From Aliivibrio fischeri (GTDB lineage Bacteria > Pseudomonadota > Gammaproteobacteria > Enterobacterales > Vibrionaceae), in the NCBI GenBank assembly GCA_038993745.2, contig CP160629.1, positions 2,790,001-2,854,000 on the forward strand: a DNA stretch of 64,000 nt, given 5' to 3'. Each line of letters opens with the position of its first letter. The stretch's first letter is position 1. The position numbers and the translations under genes are program-made. The notes beneath the pieces are model-generated. The model did no database searches, was not told the DNA's origin, and was given only the letters and a program-made list of their open reading frames with translations. This document shows, piece after piece, positions 36,553 to 45,723 of this stretch.

Positions 36553-37689
36553 ATGTATGACTTACTCATAAAAAATGGAAAATTAGCTAACGGTCACTTT
36601 GTCGACATTGCTATTCAAGCGGGAAAAATTGCCAAAATTAGTACCAATATTATCGAAAGCGCTGAAAAAGAAATCGATTTAAAAGGGCTTCATTACATTA
36701 GTGCTGGTTGGATAGATTCTCATACTCACTGTTACTCCGCTTCTCCTATATACAACGATGAGCCTGATTTAATTGGTGTTACTCATGGTGTAACCACCGT
36801 TGTAGATGCAGGTAGTGTCGGTGCTGATGATATTGATGATTTTTATCAACTAACTCAAAAAAGCTCAACTAACGTATACAGCATTCTTAATATTTCTCGA
36901 ATTGGTTTATTACGACAAGATGAGCTTGCTGATATGAGTGATATTGATTTAGATATCGCCAAAGAAACCATCAGCAAACATTCCGATTTTGTGGTTGGCA
37001 TTAAAGCGCGAATGAGCGGCAGTGTTGTAAAAGAAAACGGATTAAAACCTTTGGTTAAAGCCAAAGAGATGCAAGCTCAAAATAACCACCTACCTTTAAT
37101 GGTACACGTTGGAAATAATCCACCTAATTTAGATGATATTGCTGAATTACTAACAAAAGGCGACATCATTACACACTGTTATAACGGCAAACCAAATCGC
37201 ATTTTAACTCCAGAAGGTGAGCTAAAAGAATCGATGAAAAAAGCCATTAAACGCGGCGTTATTTTAGATGTTGGTCATGGCGGTGCAAGTTTCAGTTTTG
37301 ATGTTGCTGAACAAGCGATTAAAAAGGGAATTTACCCTGACACGATAAGCTCTGATATCTACTGTAAAAACCGAATTGCAGGACCTGTACGTAGCCTAGC
37401 TCATATCATGTCCAAGTTTTTAACCATTGGTTTATCTCTTGAGCAAGTAATCAACTGTGTAACGATAAATGCTGCAAATGCACTACAAATGGACGCAAAA
37501 GGTCAATTAGAAGTGGGTAAAGACGCCGATCTAACCATTTTCAATATCCATCATGAACCATGTACTTTTGTCGATTCTGAACAAGGAAATCGTCAAGGTA
37601 ACGAATCATTTTTACCTTTGGCAAGCATTGTTGCTGGCCAAGTTATCACGACACAACACGGAGAAAAAACTGATGTCTTCAATTCATGA
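36553..37689 (+). CDS. Amidohydrolase/deacetylase-family metallohydrolase (EF_0837-type)
   Basis: A 378-residue amidohydrolase-superfamily TIM-barrel enzyme. The start is the ATG at 36553 (MYDLLIKNGKLANGHFVDIA) after an AGG; the upstream GTG frame is not supported. Metal ligands are visible: His57-Thr-His59 in GWIDSHTHC, the possible carbamylated Lys in VVGIKARMSG, His in LMVHVGNN, His in DIITHCYNG and the Asp in TISSDIYCKN. The family resembles dihydroorotases and N-acetylglucosamine-6-phosphate deacetylases. In this operon a deacylase would expose the amine that the next enzyme removes. It overlaps the following gene by 17 bp. Confidence 0.85.
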   Translation: MYDLLIKNGKLANGHFVDIAIQAGKIAKISTNIIESAEKEIDLKGLHYISAGWIDSHTHCYSASPIYNDEPDLIGVTHGVTTVVDAGSVGADDIDDFYQLTQKSSTNVYSILNISRIGLLRQDELADMSDIDLDIAKETISKHSDFVVGIKARMSGSVVKENGLKPLVKAKEMQAQNNHLPLMVHVGNNPPNLDDIAELLTKGDIITHCYNGKPNRILTPEGELKESMKKAIKRGVILDVGHGGASFSFDVAEQAIKKGIYPDTISSDIYCKNRIAGPVRSLAHIMSKFLTIGLSLEQVINCVTINAANALQMDAKGQLEVGKDADLTIFNIHHEPCTFVDSEQGNRQGNESFLPLASIVAGQVITTQHGEKTDVFNS

Positions 37690-38776
37690 GAAGTATGGTC
37701 TAACTGAAGTAATTAATGCATCTGGCCGCATGACTGCATTAGGGGTTTCAACGCCAAATGAAGACGTTGTAAATGCAGTAAAAGAAGGGCTTGGGCAATA
37801 TTTTGATATGAAAGATCTCGTTATCAAAACGGGTGAATATATTGCTAACCTTCTTAATGTCGATGCTGCGGTTGTTGTGTCTTGTGCTTCTGCTGGTATC
37901 GCTCAGTCTGTGGCTGCGGTTATTGTTAGAGACAGTCAATACCGCTTAGAAAACCTGCACGCTCACTCTCACGATGTTCCATCAGAAATTGTACTGCCAA
38001 AAGGTCATAACGTTAATTTCGGTGCTCCTGTTGGCACCATGGTAACTCTCGGTGGCGGAACAATTAAAGAAGCTGGATACGCGAATGAATGTTCACCGGA
38101 ACAACTTGAAGCTGCTATCACTAAAAATACTGCAGCGATTTTGTACATCAAATCTCACCACTGTGTTCAAAAAAGTATTTTAAACGTAGAGCAAGCGGCA
38201 ACTGTAGCTCAAAAACATGGCCTACCATTAATTGTTGATGCCGCAGCAGAAGAAGATTTAAAAAGCTACTTTGCTATGGGCGCGGATCTCGTTATCTACA
38301 GTGGAGCGAAAGCCATTGAAGGGCCGACAAGTGGGTTAGTTGTCGGTAAAACTCAATATGTAGATTGGGTTCGCAAACAATCTCAAGGCATTGGCCGAGC
38401 AATGAAAGTCGGCAAAGAAGGTATCTTAGGTTTAACTCACGCAATCACTGATTACTTAACTGTTGAAAAAGAATCAGGCCAAGAAATGGTTGCGAAGATG
38501 GAAAAATTCATCGCTGATATGAACACCATTCATGGCGTAACGTCACGAGTAGTGTGGGACAGTGCAGGACGCGATATTGCAAGAGCTGAGATTGCTTTTG
38601 ACCATGAAACTCTAGGTACAACAACTAATAATATCGTTAAGCAATTAAATAACGGTAATCCAGCAATTTACTGCCGTGGCTACAAAGCTAATGAAGGCAT
38701 TATTGAGATTGATGTTCGCAGTGTTAACACCACTCAATTAAACACTATTTTCGAAAAAATTAACGCATTATTTTAA
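37673..38776 (+). CDS. DgaE-family PLP-dependent ammonia lyase
   Basis: A 367-residue fold-type I PLP enzyme of the SelA-like/MJ0158 family, which includes Salmonella DgaE (D-glucosaminate-6-phosphate ammonia-lyase). The start is the ATG at 37673 (MSSIHEKYGLTEVINASGRM) with GGAG upstream. The PLP lysine is Lys213 in IYSGAKAIEGPTSG, and the Asp that contacts the pyridine nitrogen is in LIVDAAAEEDL. It would convert a 2-amino-2-deoxy-aldonate 6-phosphate to a 2-keto-3-deoxy acid plus ammonia. The aldolase gene follows after 12 bp, completing that route. Confidence 0.88.
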   Translation: MSSIHEKYGLTEVINASGRMTALGVSTPNEDVVNAVKEGLGQYFDMKDLVIKTGEYIANLLNVDAAVVVSCASAGIAQSVAAVIVRDSQYRLENLHAHSHDVPSEIVLPKGHNVNFGAPVGTMVTLGGGTIKEAGYANECSPEQLEAAITKNTAAILYIKSHHCVQKSILNVEQAATVAQKHGLPLIVDAAAEEDLKSYFAMGADLVIYSGAKAIEGPTSGLVVGKTQYVDWVRKQSQGIGRAMKVGKEGILGLTHAITDYLTVEKESGQEMVAKMEKFIADMNTIHGVTSRVVWDSAGRDIARAEIAFDHETLGTTTNNIVKQLNNGNPAIYCRGYKANEGIIEIDVRSVNTTQLNTIFEKINALF

Positions 38777-38788
38777 GAGAGATATTCC

Positions 38789-39529
38789 ATGAGTTTAAAA
38801 GCTAACTTCTATAAAAACCGTGTATGCCTAAACGTATTAGCAGGCTCTGTTGATAATGCGGCTGATATTTATGACGCAGCAGAAGGCCATGTCCTTGTTG
38901 GCGTTTTATCTAAAAATTACCCAGATGTTGATACTGCAGTGGAAGATATGAAGAAATACAGCGAAGTAACAAACAATGCTGTATCTGTTGGTTTAGGTGC
39001 TGGAGATCCAAATCAATCAATGATGGTTTCGCTTATTTCACAACACGTACAACCACAGCACATTAACCAAGTATTTACTGGTGTAGCGACAAGCCGAGCT
39101 TTAGCTGGACAGGATAAAAGTATCGTAAATGGCCTTATTTCACCAACTGGCACTGTTGGAATGGTGAAAATATCAACAGGTCCGTTAAGCTCTCGCTCTG
39201 AAGACGCTATTGTTCCAGTAGAAACAGCAATTGCCATGCTAAAAGACATGGGAGGTAGCTCTGTAAAATACTTCCCGATGGGCGGTTTAGAAACACGTGA
39301 AGAATTCGCTTGTGTTGCAAAAGCGTGTGCTAATCAAGATTTCTGGTTAGAGCCGACAGGCGGGATTGACCTTGAAAACTATGAAGAAATTATGCAAATC
39401 GCATTAGATGCTGGTGTAAGCAAAATCATTCCTCATATCTACAGCTCTATCATAGATAAAGCGACAGGAAATACTCGCCCTGAAGATGTAAAAACACTGT
39501 TGGACATGACAAAAAAACTGCTTAACTAA
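38789..39529 (+). CDS. KDGP aldolase family protein (DgaF-like)
   Basis: A 246-residue TIM-barrel aldolase of the EF_0839/DgaF family, expected to split 2-keto-3-deoxy-6-phosphogluconate into pyruvate and glyceraldehyde 3-phosphate. Visible family blocks are NRVCLNVLAGSVDNAADIYD, GLGAGDPNQ, SPTGTVGMVKISTGP, KYFPMGGLETREEF and EPTGGIDLENYEEI. A Lys in VKYFP is a candidate Schiff-base residue. It is the last catabolic gene of the operon, 12 bp after the DgaE-type gene and just before a strong terminator. Confidence 0.88.
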   Translation: MSLKANFYKNRVCLNVLAGSVDNAADIYDAAEGHVLVGVLSKNYPDVDTAVEDMKKYSEVTNNAVSVGLGAGDPNQSMMVSLISQHVQPQHINQVFTGVATSRALAGQDKSIVNGLISPTGTVGMVKISTGPLSSRSEDAIVPVETAIAMLKDMGGSSVKYFPMGGLETREEFACVAKACANQDFWLEPTGGIDLENYEEIMQIALDAGVSKIIPHIYSSIIDKATGNTRPEDVKTLLDMTKKLLN

Positions 39530-39540
39530 GTTTGCTCCCA

Positions 39541-39578
39541 AAGGCCAATTATTCGCCCCCCGGATATTGGCCTTTTTT
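39541..39578 (+). terminator. Terminator of the EF_0829-type operon
   Basis: AAGGCCAAT and ATTGGCCTT pair around a C-rich loop, followed by TTTTTAT. It separates the operon from its regulator gene. Confidence 0.9.
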
Positions 39579-39728
39579 ATTAAAAACAAGAGAGAAAATG
39601 TATATTTTTCAATAAAGTAAATTACATCTACATATACATCACATATTGAATAAATACCATTACCCTAACGTTTTCGTTGGTTGATATTATTATCAATATA
39701 AACACTTATTAACTGTTCTGGTTTTTCT

Positions 39729-41651
39729 ATGATCCAACTGCCTTATCCTCGTCTTAATGTCATTTTTGAAGCGCTTAGATATGAAGCCCTTCCTCAGCAA
39801 GAGCTTGCTCAACGTTGTGATATTTCAACACGAACAATTCGAACAGACATCTCTGCCTTGAATGATATTTTGGCTTCTTACGGTGCCCAAATTCAGCACC
39901 AGAGAGGAAAGGGCTATCACTTTGATATCTATGATGAGACCCGTTTCTTGGATATTGAAAAACAAACGAAAAAAATGAAATCATCTCCTCGCAACGCCAA
40001 AGATCGTATGGTGTATTTGATGATGCGTCTATTATCTCAAGAGGAAGAATGTAAGTTGGATGATCTTGCCAATCAATGGTTTGTCAGTCGCACTTCATTA
40101 CAAGCAGATATGGGTGAAATTAGAGAGCAGCTTGAGCAATATAATTTAGAGTTAATAAGTAAAGCGCATTGTGGATTACGCCTGTTTGGTGAAGAGCAAG
40201 CAATTCGAGCTTGTATCGCCCATATTTTATTCCAATTTAAACCAAGTGATCATACGTTTATTGATGTTTGTGAATATTTTGTTCCAGAGATTAATCAACC
40301 ATCCTTAAAAACGGATTTACTTGAATTAATTAATAAAAATCACATCAAGCTTACTGATGAAGGTTTGCATCATTTAGTTGTGTATTGTGGTGTTGCCCTG
40401 CATCGACTAAAACAAAACGCATGCATTCATCACGTAGATCAACCAAATCTCAGTGAAGAAGCACAAAAAACAGCAGCAGAGTTAAGCCAAACCATAGAAA
40501 GTTTACTTGGTGCACCTTTACCTCAAGCAGAAATAGATTATCTAAGCATTCAAATTGCGGCACGTCGTGTAACAGGCGTTCCTGAAATCGACACTCAAAA
40601 ACCAACAGAGCAATTAGAGCTAACTCAATATTTATTGGATTACGTTAATACACATTACAACTACGATCTGCGTAATGATGAGCAATTAAAACGAGACTTA
40701 CTCTGCCATATCACCACCATGATCTTACGAGTTAAGTATCAAATTACCATTCCAAATCCACTATTTGATCATATTAAACGCTATTACCCATTGGCTTATG
40801 ATATGACTGTTGCAGCTATTTCTCATTGGGGTAAACATTTAATTCCAGACGGAGAGATAGGTTACTTAGTCATGCATATTGGTGTTGGACTAGAGCGTAA
40901 TTTCTCACTGGAAGAACAATTACCACCAAAAGCTTTACTTGTGTGTGACTCGGGAACATCAATTGTACGCTTACTTGAATCACAACTTATTCGCTCATTA
41001 CCTCAACTTACAATAGAGAAAGTAGAGAGTCTTAGAGATTATGAAGAGTTATCAAAAGTAGATGCTGATTTCGTTATCTCAACAGAAAAAGTATCACAAA
41101 AAAACAAACCGACAATCACGGTATCCCCGATACCAACGAGCTTCCAATTAGAACAAGTAAATAAACTCATTCTAATGAATCGCTCACACCCATATATGTT
41201 GGATAAGTTTTTTGATCACCGTTATTTTTCTGTTCTGGATGAACCAATGACTCAAGGTGAAGTGCTCAAAAAATTCAGTACTCATTTTACAGAAGATAAC
41301 ATCACCCCTATTGAGTTTTACGACTCAGTTATTGAGCGAGAAAGCATTACATCGACGATTTTAGGGGAAGGCATTGCGATTCCACACTCTTTGGGATTAC
41401 TCGCTAACGAAACAAAAGTATATACCATCATTTCTCCACACGGCGTAGATTGGGGAAACGGGAAAATAGCTCATGTGATTTTTCTTTTTGCTATCAATAA
41501 AGACGATTATGAAGAAGCGATGAGCCTTTACGATTTATTTGTGACCTTCATGAATGGTAAAGCCGTCGATACCATCTTGGGCTGCCACTCTTATGATGAG
41601 TTTCAATATGTTGCTAAAGAATGTTGGTTTAATCGAAAAAAAGATTGGTAA
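39729..41651 (+). CDS. PRD-containing PTS-regulated transcription activator (MtlR/BglG type)
   Basis: A 640-residue multi-domain regulator. The N-terminal helix-turn-helix (LAQRCDISTRTIRTDISALN) and a second winged-helix segment (LANQWFVSRTSLQADMGEIR) are followed by two PRDs at about residues 185-395. An EIIB-like domain comes next (LLVCDSGTSIVRLLESQ, Cys near 412), then a C-terminal EIIA-like domain (about 495-635) with the phospho-acceptor His in GEGIAIPHSLGL. This is the MtlR/ManR plan, where PTS phosphorylation sets activity. Directly downstream of the EF_0829-type operon, it most likely controls it, and its presence implies that the system is wired to the PTS. Bare A/T-rich DNA precedes it. 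Confidence 0.9.
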   Translation: MIQLPYPRLNVIFEALRYEALPQQELAQRCDISTRTIRTDISALNDILASYGAQIQHQRGKGYHFDIYDETRFLDIEKQTKKMKSSPRNAKDRMVYLMMRLLSQEEECKLDDLANQWFVSRTSLQADMGEIREQLEQYNLELISKAHCGLRLFGEEQAIRACIAHILFQFKPSDHTFIDVCEYFVPEINQPSLKTDLLELINKNHIKLTDEGLHHLVVYCGVALHRLKQNACIHHVDQPNLSEEAQKTAAELSQTIESLLGAPLPQAEIDYLSIQIAARRVTGVPEIDTQKPTEQLELTQYLLDYVNTHYNYDLRNDEQLKRDLLCHITTMILRVKYQITIPNPLFDHIKRYYPLAYDMTVAAISHWGKHLIPDGEIGYLVMHIGVGLERNFSLEEQLPPKALLVCDSGTSIVRLLESQLIRSLPQLTIEKVESLRDYEELSKVDADFVISTEKVSQKNKPTITVSPIPTSFQLEQVNKLILMNRSHPYMLDKFFDHRYFSVLDEPMTQGEVLKKFSTHFTEDNITPIEFYDSVIERESITSTILGEGIAIPHSLGLLANETKVYTIISPHGVDWGNGKIAHVIFLFAINKDDYEEAMSLYDLFVTFMNGKAVDTILGCHSYDEFQYVAKECWFNRKKDW

Positions 41652-41655
41652 ATAA

Positions 41656-41681
41656 AAAACCCCGGAACATACCGGGGTTTT
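41656..41681 (+). terminator. Terminator after the PRD regulator gene
   Basis: AAACCCCGG and CCGGGGTTT pair around AACATA, with flanking A and T runs. It can also act on the convergent gene at 41710. Confidence 0.9.
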
Positions 41682-41709
41682 ACATATCAATAAAATTGAA
41701 TGATAAAAA

Positions 41710-41982
41710 TTATCCGCGAGGCTTAAACTCAAGCACTGGCGCTTTCTCTCCATCATTCACATCTTTTGGATTGTTAATAACTAAAAAATCCAAGGCGCGT
41801 CCTGTAGGACTAAGTAACGCAAGCTCTTCTCTATGTTCATCTTCCAAACAAATATTTAATGAGATATTTGAAAGCGCCTTAACACCAAATTCATCTTCTA
41901 ATGTCTCTAGTGCTTCTTGTAGGTTTTCAGCAAGAGACTTACTGTCCCAGCGACCTTTAAATTGGATTTCCAACGACTTCAT
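41710..41982 (-). CDS. Small uncharacterised protein after the SPOR-like gene
   Basis: A 90-residue cytoplasmic protein (MKSLEIQFKGRWDSKSLAEN) that is not recognised. It is acidic, with a predicted amphipathic helix (LAENLQEALETLEDEFGVKA) and later strands. It overlaps the end of the preceding SPOR-like gene by 26 bp in another frame, and a GAGG abuts its ATG. The overlap suggests translational coupling. No signal peptide or membrane segment is visible. Confidence 0.65.
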   Translation of the reverse strand: MKSLEIQFKGRWDSKSLAENLQEALETLEDEFGVKALSNISLNICLEDEHREELALLSPTGRALDFLVINNPKDVNDGEKAPVLEFKPRG

Positions 41983-42853
41983 CCTCTACTTTCTTAGTAC
42001 ACATCACATTTAGCATGGAGGTGTTTTTTAATTTTCTGGCCGCACCGTCTTTAAAGAGTCCCAAATTATCAGCACCCCAATAAGGCAATAATACAGGCCA
42101 TTTGTCTTTGGTCATTATCGTTGAATCAAGCAAGATTTGCCATTGCTCTTTAGTAACCAAATCCATATCTATTTGCTGACAAATTTCTTGAGCATGTAGA
42201 GATGTAGCTCGAAGCCATGGCAAACTATTTTCCATATAAAAGCCTTCACTACTGTCATCAGTAAATGGAACTACAAAATGAATATTATTTATCTTTGTTT
42301 GCTTACGAATAGTAATAGGATCAGGTTCTGGCTCGCTTACCGCCTCTGGAGCGCTTTCAATCGGTTCTTCAACTTGAGGCAACAAAGCTAAGTTCACTTC
42401 CCTTAATGCAGCATGCTTAAATAACCGATCACTTTGTAAACTTCTTAATTGCTTTTGCGCTGTAGTGAAGTCTTGATAAGGTCCAATCAAGCAACGCTTA
42501 GCTTCTCCCTCTAATTTAAAGTTAATCGAGGCATCCACTTTCTTTTGAATATGATTTACTTTTTCTTTCGTCAGATCCTGATTAAACACACCACATTGAA
42601 TCCAAAACTCGCTCTTTCCTTTTTCTAATTTTGGTTGTTGATTTCCCCATAAACCATCACCAATTGGGCAAGCATCTAACAACACATTTTTCGCATCAGA
42701 ATGCGCAGCTTTAGAAAAACAAATCGAGGTAAGTGCACTTTCCTTTTTAACCACATCATCATTTGAAGCATCATTGGCATAAGCATGCGCCATAACAAGG
42801 ACACTACTTAGTACTCCCAATGAAATTTTTGTTATTTTTATTAATTGAGTCAT
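41957..42853 (-). CDS. Exported SPOR-like domain protein
   Basis: A 298-residue exported protein. The start is the ATG at 42853 (MTQLIKITKISLGVLSSVLV), and the signal peptide ends at AHAYA. The middle part (EFWIQCGVFNQDLTKEKVNH ... KRCLIGPYQDFTTAQKQL) has the pattern of a SPOR repeat, which binds denuded septal peptidoglycan. A proline/glutamate-rich linker (EEPIESAPEAVSEPEPDPIT) connects to a C-terminal domain with several Cys and Trp (SLPWLRATSLHAQEICQQID) that I do not recognise. It has its own upstream region and diverges from the DUF294 gene. Confidence 0.75.
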   Translation of the reverse strand: MTQLIKITKISLGVLSSVLVMAHAYANDASNDDVVKKESALTSICFSKAAHSDAKNVLLDACPIGDGLWGNQQPKLEKGKSEFWIQCGVFNQDLTKEKVNHIQKKVDASINFKLEGEAKRCLIGPYQDFTTAQKQLRSLQSDRLFKHAALREVNLALLPQVEEPIESAPEAVSEPEPDPITIRKQTKINNIHFVVPFTDDSSEGFYMENSLPWLRATSLHAQEICQQIDMDLVTKEQWQILLDSTIMTKDKWPVLLPYWGADNLGLFKDGAARKLKNTSMLNVMCTKKVEDEVVGNPI

Positions 42854-43028
42854 CAAACTTCTCCAAGCAAGCACTTACAATATTATCAGCATAGCAAAAG
42901 TTATGTTTCAAATCCGAGAACCTCATTCTAATGCGCTTATATTACTCATTTTCATAGAATAAAATGGCTATCCATAAGCCGATAAACTAAAATTATTTTT
43001 CCCCTTCTCTATTTATGTCGAGTAACAC

Positions 43029-44909
43029 ATGGAAGTTGAACTGTTAGAAATACAGCATTTTTTATCTCAATACCCTCCGTTTAATTTACTTCCAGAGGAA
43101 GCGATAAAAGAAGCGGCTCAAAGTGTTGAAATATCTTATTACCGAGCAGAAACCATGGTGATTGGCTTTGGTGATGAGATCAAAGATCTCTACATGGTTC
43201 GCAGTGGTATTATCGAAGTGTACCGTCGAAATGGAGAGCTTTATAACCGTCTTGATGAAGGCAGTATCTTTGGTCAAATGGGGTTATTAATGAACAATAA
43301 AGTTCGTTTCCCAGCCAAAGCCCTAAAAGATTCTCTACTTTACTGTATTCCTGAAGCCGTTTTTGATGATTTCTGTGAACGCTATGATGAGTTCTCTGAC
43401 TTTGTTGAAGTAGAAGACGCCACTCGTTTAAAACAAGCAGTTGAAAACACAGAAGACGATGCAAACGACTTAACAACATCTAAAGTGAAAACGCTGATCA
43501 CCCGTGAAGCCGTAATGATTGAAAAAAATCAAACCATTCAATCTGCTGCAAAAACCATGGCTGAAGAAAACGTATCAGCGGTATTAATCACAGATCCCGA
43601 CATCGATATCGAAGAAGAAGATAATAACTTTGTTGGTATTATCACCGACCGAGATTTATGCACCAAAGTATTGGCGTGTGGCTTAGATTTTGAAACACCT
43701 GTATCTGAAGTAATGTCGACAGAATTAATATCTCTTGATCACAATGCTTATGTTTTTGAAGCCATGCTGATGATGCTACGCTACAACGTCCACCACCTTC
43801 CTGTACTAAGAAATAAACAACCCATTGGCGTTATTGAAGTTTCTGATATTGTTCGCTACGAATCACAAAACAGTCTGTTGTTTGTAAGCAGTATTTTCCA
43901 ACAGCAAACCATTGAAGATTTAGTGATACTTTCCACTCAGTTGAAAGATTGTTTCTTACGTATGGTCAACGAAGACGCCAACTCTCACATGGTTGGTAGC
44001 GCAATGTCTGAAATTGGACGTAGTTTTAAACAACGCTTATTAGAACTAGCAGAAGAAGAACTAGGCGAAGCACCTATACCTTATTGTTTCTTAGCTCTTG
44101 GTTCTATGGCTCGTGACGAACAATTAATTGTTACAGACCAGGATAATGCGATAATTTTAGACAACGAATATAACGAAAAAGAGCATGGTGAATACTTCAA
44201 AGCGCTATCTGAATTTGTCTGTGATGGCTTAGCGGCTTGTGGCTATAAATATTGCACAGGCGATATCATGGCAACCAACCCTAAATGGCGTAAAACACAA
44301 TCAGAGTGGGAAGAATGTTTTGCTGATTGGATTGATAACCCAGATCCTCAAGCGCTATTAAATAGCTCTATTTTCTTTGATTTAAATGGCGTTTATGGTC
44401 GAACTAAATGGGCAGAACAACTTAATGGCTTCATTGTTCGACGAGCGAAAAAAAATAACCGCTTCTTAGCTTGTTTAGCACGAAACGGCTTACGTCGAAC
44501 GCCACCTCTAGGTTTCTTTAAAGACTTTGTAATGGAAAAAGATGGGCGTCATAATAATTCCATCAACCTAAAACGCCGTGGTACAGCTCCACTAGCCGAT
44601 TTAATTCGTGTTCACGCATTGGCCATTGGCTCTCATGCACAAAACTCATTTGAACGTTTAGATGACATTATCGAAGCCGGTATTTTACCTAAATCCAAAG
44701 GGCAAGATTTGCATCATGCAATGGAATTAATCTCACTGGTTCGATTGCGCCACCAAGCATTAGATGTCGAAGCTGGTATTGAACCCGATAACAATATCGA
44801 ACCTGAAAACATGTCAGACTTTGAACGCCGTAATTTAAAGGATGCATTCCAAGTATTAAGTAACGCTCAAAATTTCTTAAAATATCGCTATAACGCGAAT
44901 AAATTCTAG
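43029..44909 (+). CDS. cNMP-binding, CBS and DUF294 nucleotidyltransferase-like protein
   Basis: A 626-residue cytoplasmic signalling protein. It has a cyclic-nucleotide-binding fold at about residues 10-120 (MVIGFGDEIKDLYMVRSGII, GSIFGQMGLLM), a pair of CBS domains at about 155-285 (VSAVLITDPDIDIEEEDNNF, HHLPVLRNKQPIGVIEV), and a GlnD-like DUF294 nucleotidyltransferase domain at about 330-450 (LALGSMARDEQLIVTDQDNA, with the GS...D.D pattern). A helical substrate-binding domain comes last. The family is common in marine gamma-proteobacteria but the reaction is unknown. It is followed after 6 bp by a DnaQ-type exonuclease, a conserved pairing, so the two may act together on nucleotides. Confidence 0.88.
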   Translation: MEVELLEIQHFLSQYPPFNLLPEEAIKEAAQSVEISYYRAETMVIGFGDEIKDLYMVRSGIIEVYRRNGELYNRLDEGSIFGQMGLLMNNKVRFPAKALKDSLLYCIPEAVFDDFCERYDEFSDFVEVEDATRLKQAVENTEDDANDLTTSKVKTLITREAVMIEKNQTIQSAAKTMAEENVSAVLITDPDIDIEEEDNNFVGIITDRDLCTKVLACGLDFETPVSEVMSTELISLDHNAYVFEAMLMMLRYNVHHLPVLRNKQPIGVIEVSDIVRYESQNSLLFVSSIFQQQTIEDLVILSTQLKDCFLRMVNEDANSHMVGSAMSEIGRSFKQRLLELAEEELGEAPIPYCFLALGSMARDEQLIVTDQDNAIILDNEYNEKEHGEYFKALSEFVCDGLAACGYKYCTGDIMATNPKWRKTQSEWEECFADWIDNPDPQALLNSSIFFDLNGVYGRTKWAEQLNGFIVRRAKKNNRFLACLARNGLRRTPPLGFFKDFVMEKDGRHNNSINLKRRGTAPLADLIRVHALAIGSHAQNSFERLDDIIEAGILPKSKGQDLHHAMELISLVRLRHQALDVEAGIEPDNNIEPENMSDFERRNLKDAFQVLSNAQNFLKYRYNANKF

Positions 44910-44915
44910 GAGCTA

Positions 44916-45635
44916 ATGATGATCCCACATGCTCCTCAAGAAATTTTAAACTGGCCCTCCTTTTTCAAACATAAGCAGGAGAGCAGTAAAGATAAACGGC
45001 TAAAAAACTTCTACAAGACAGGAACGTACGAAGAAGAAACACCACTGAGTGACATTGAGTTTGTGGCGCTTGATTTTGAAACTACGGGATTAGATGCGAA
45101 CCAAAATAGTATTATCAGTATTGGTTTAGTGCCTTTTACGTTAGAACGTATTTTTTGCCGTCAATCACAACACTGGTTTGTGAAGGCACAAGACAGCTTA
45201 GAAGAAAATTCAGTGGTCATTCATGGTATTACTCACTCAGACCTACAAGGTGCTCCAGATTTACGCCGGATTTTAGAACAGGTATTAGATGCACTCGCAG
45301 GAAAAGTCGTAGTTGTGCACTATCGCCGTATAGAACGAGACTTCTTTGATGCAAATCTTCGCAGTTTGATTGGTGAAGGGATCGTTTTCCCAGTCGTAGA
45401 TACCATGCAAATTGAAGGAGATTATCAACAAGAACAAGCGAAAGGCTTTATCAATTGGCTTAAAGGTAAGCGTCCAGAATCAATTAGACTAGCCAACACT
45501 CGGTTGCGTTATGGATTGCCTTCATATCCTCCTCATCACGCATTAACAGATGCAATAGCGACGGCTGAATTATTTCAAGCACAAGTGAGATACCACTTCT
45601 CACCTCACGATCCAATTCGTAAGTTGTGGTTATAA
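44916..45635 (+). CDS. DnaQ-like 3'-5' exonuclease
   Basis: A 239-residue DEDDh exonuclease. The Exo I motif is FVALDFETTGLD (Asp53, Glu55). Later motifs are HGITHSDLQGAP, VVHYRRIERDFFD, and HHALTDAIATAELF with the catalytic His and Asp. No polymerase or other domain is attached. Two ATGs are possible, at 44916 and 44919; AGGAG at 44908-44912 suits the second slightly better. It lies 6 bp after the DUF294 gene and ends at a clear terminator. Confidence 0.9.
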   Translation: MMIPHAPQEILNWPSFFKHKQESSKDKRLKNFYKTGTYEEETPLSDIEFVALDFETTGLDANQNSIISIGLVPFTLERIFCRQSQHWFVKAQDSLEENSVVIHGITHSDLQGAPDLRRILEQVLDALAGKVVVVHYRRIERDFFDANLRSLIGEGIVFPVVDTMQIEGDYQQEQAKGFINWLKGKRPESIRLANTRLRYGLPSYPPHHALTDAIATAELFQAQVRYHFSPHDPIRKLWL

Positions 45636-45662
45636 CGTTTTATTTATATTGCGATAAAATAT

Positions 45663-45698
45663 AAAAAGCCGATGAAGATAAAACTTCGTCGGCTTTTA
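45663..45698 (+). terminator. Terminator after the exonuclease gene
   Basis: AAAAGCCGATGAAG and CTTCGTCGGCTTTT pair around ATAAAA. It can serve the convergent BCCT gene as well. Confidence 0.9.
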
Positions 45699-45723
45699 TT
45701 TGCACGTAATAATCTAAAATAAA

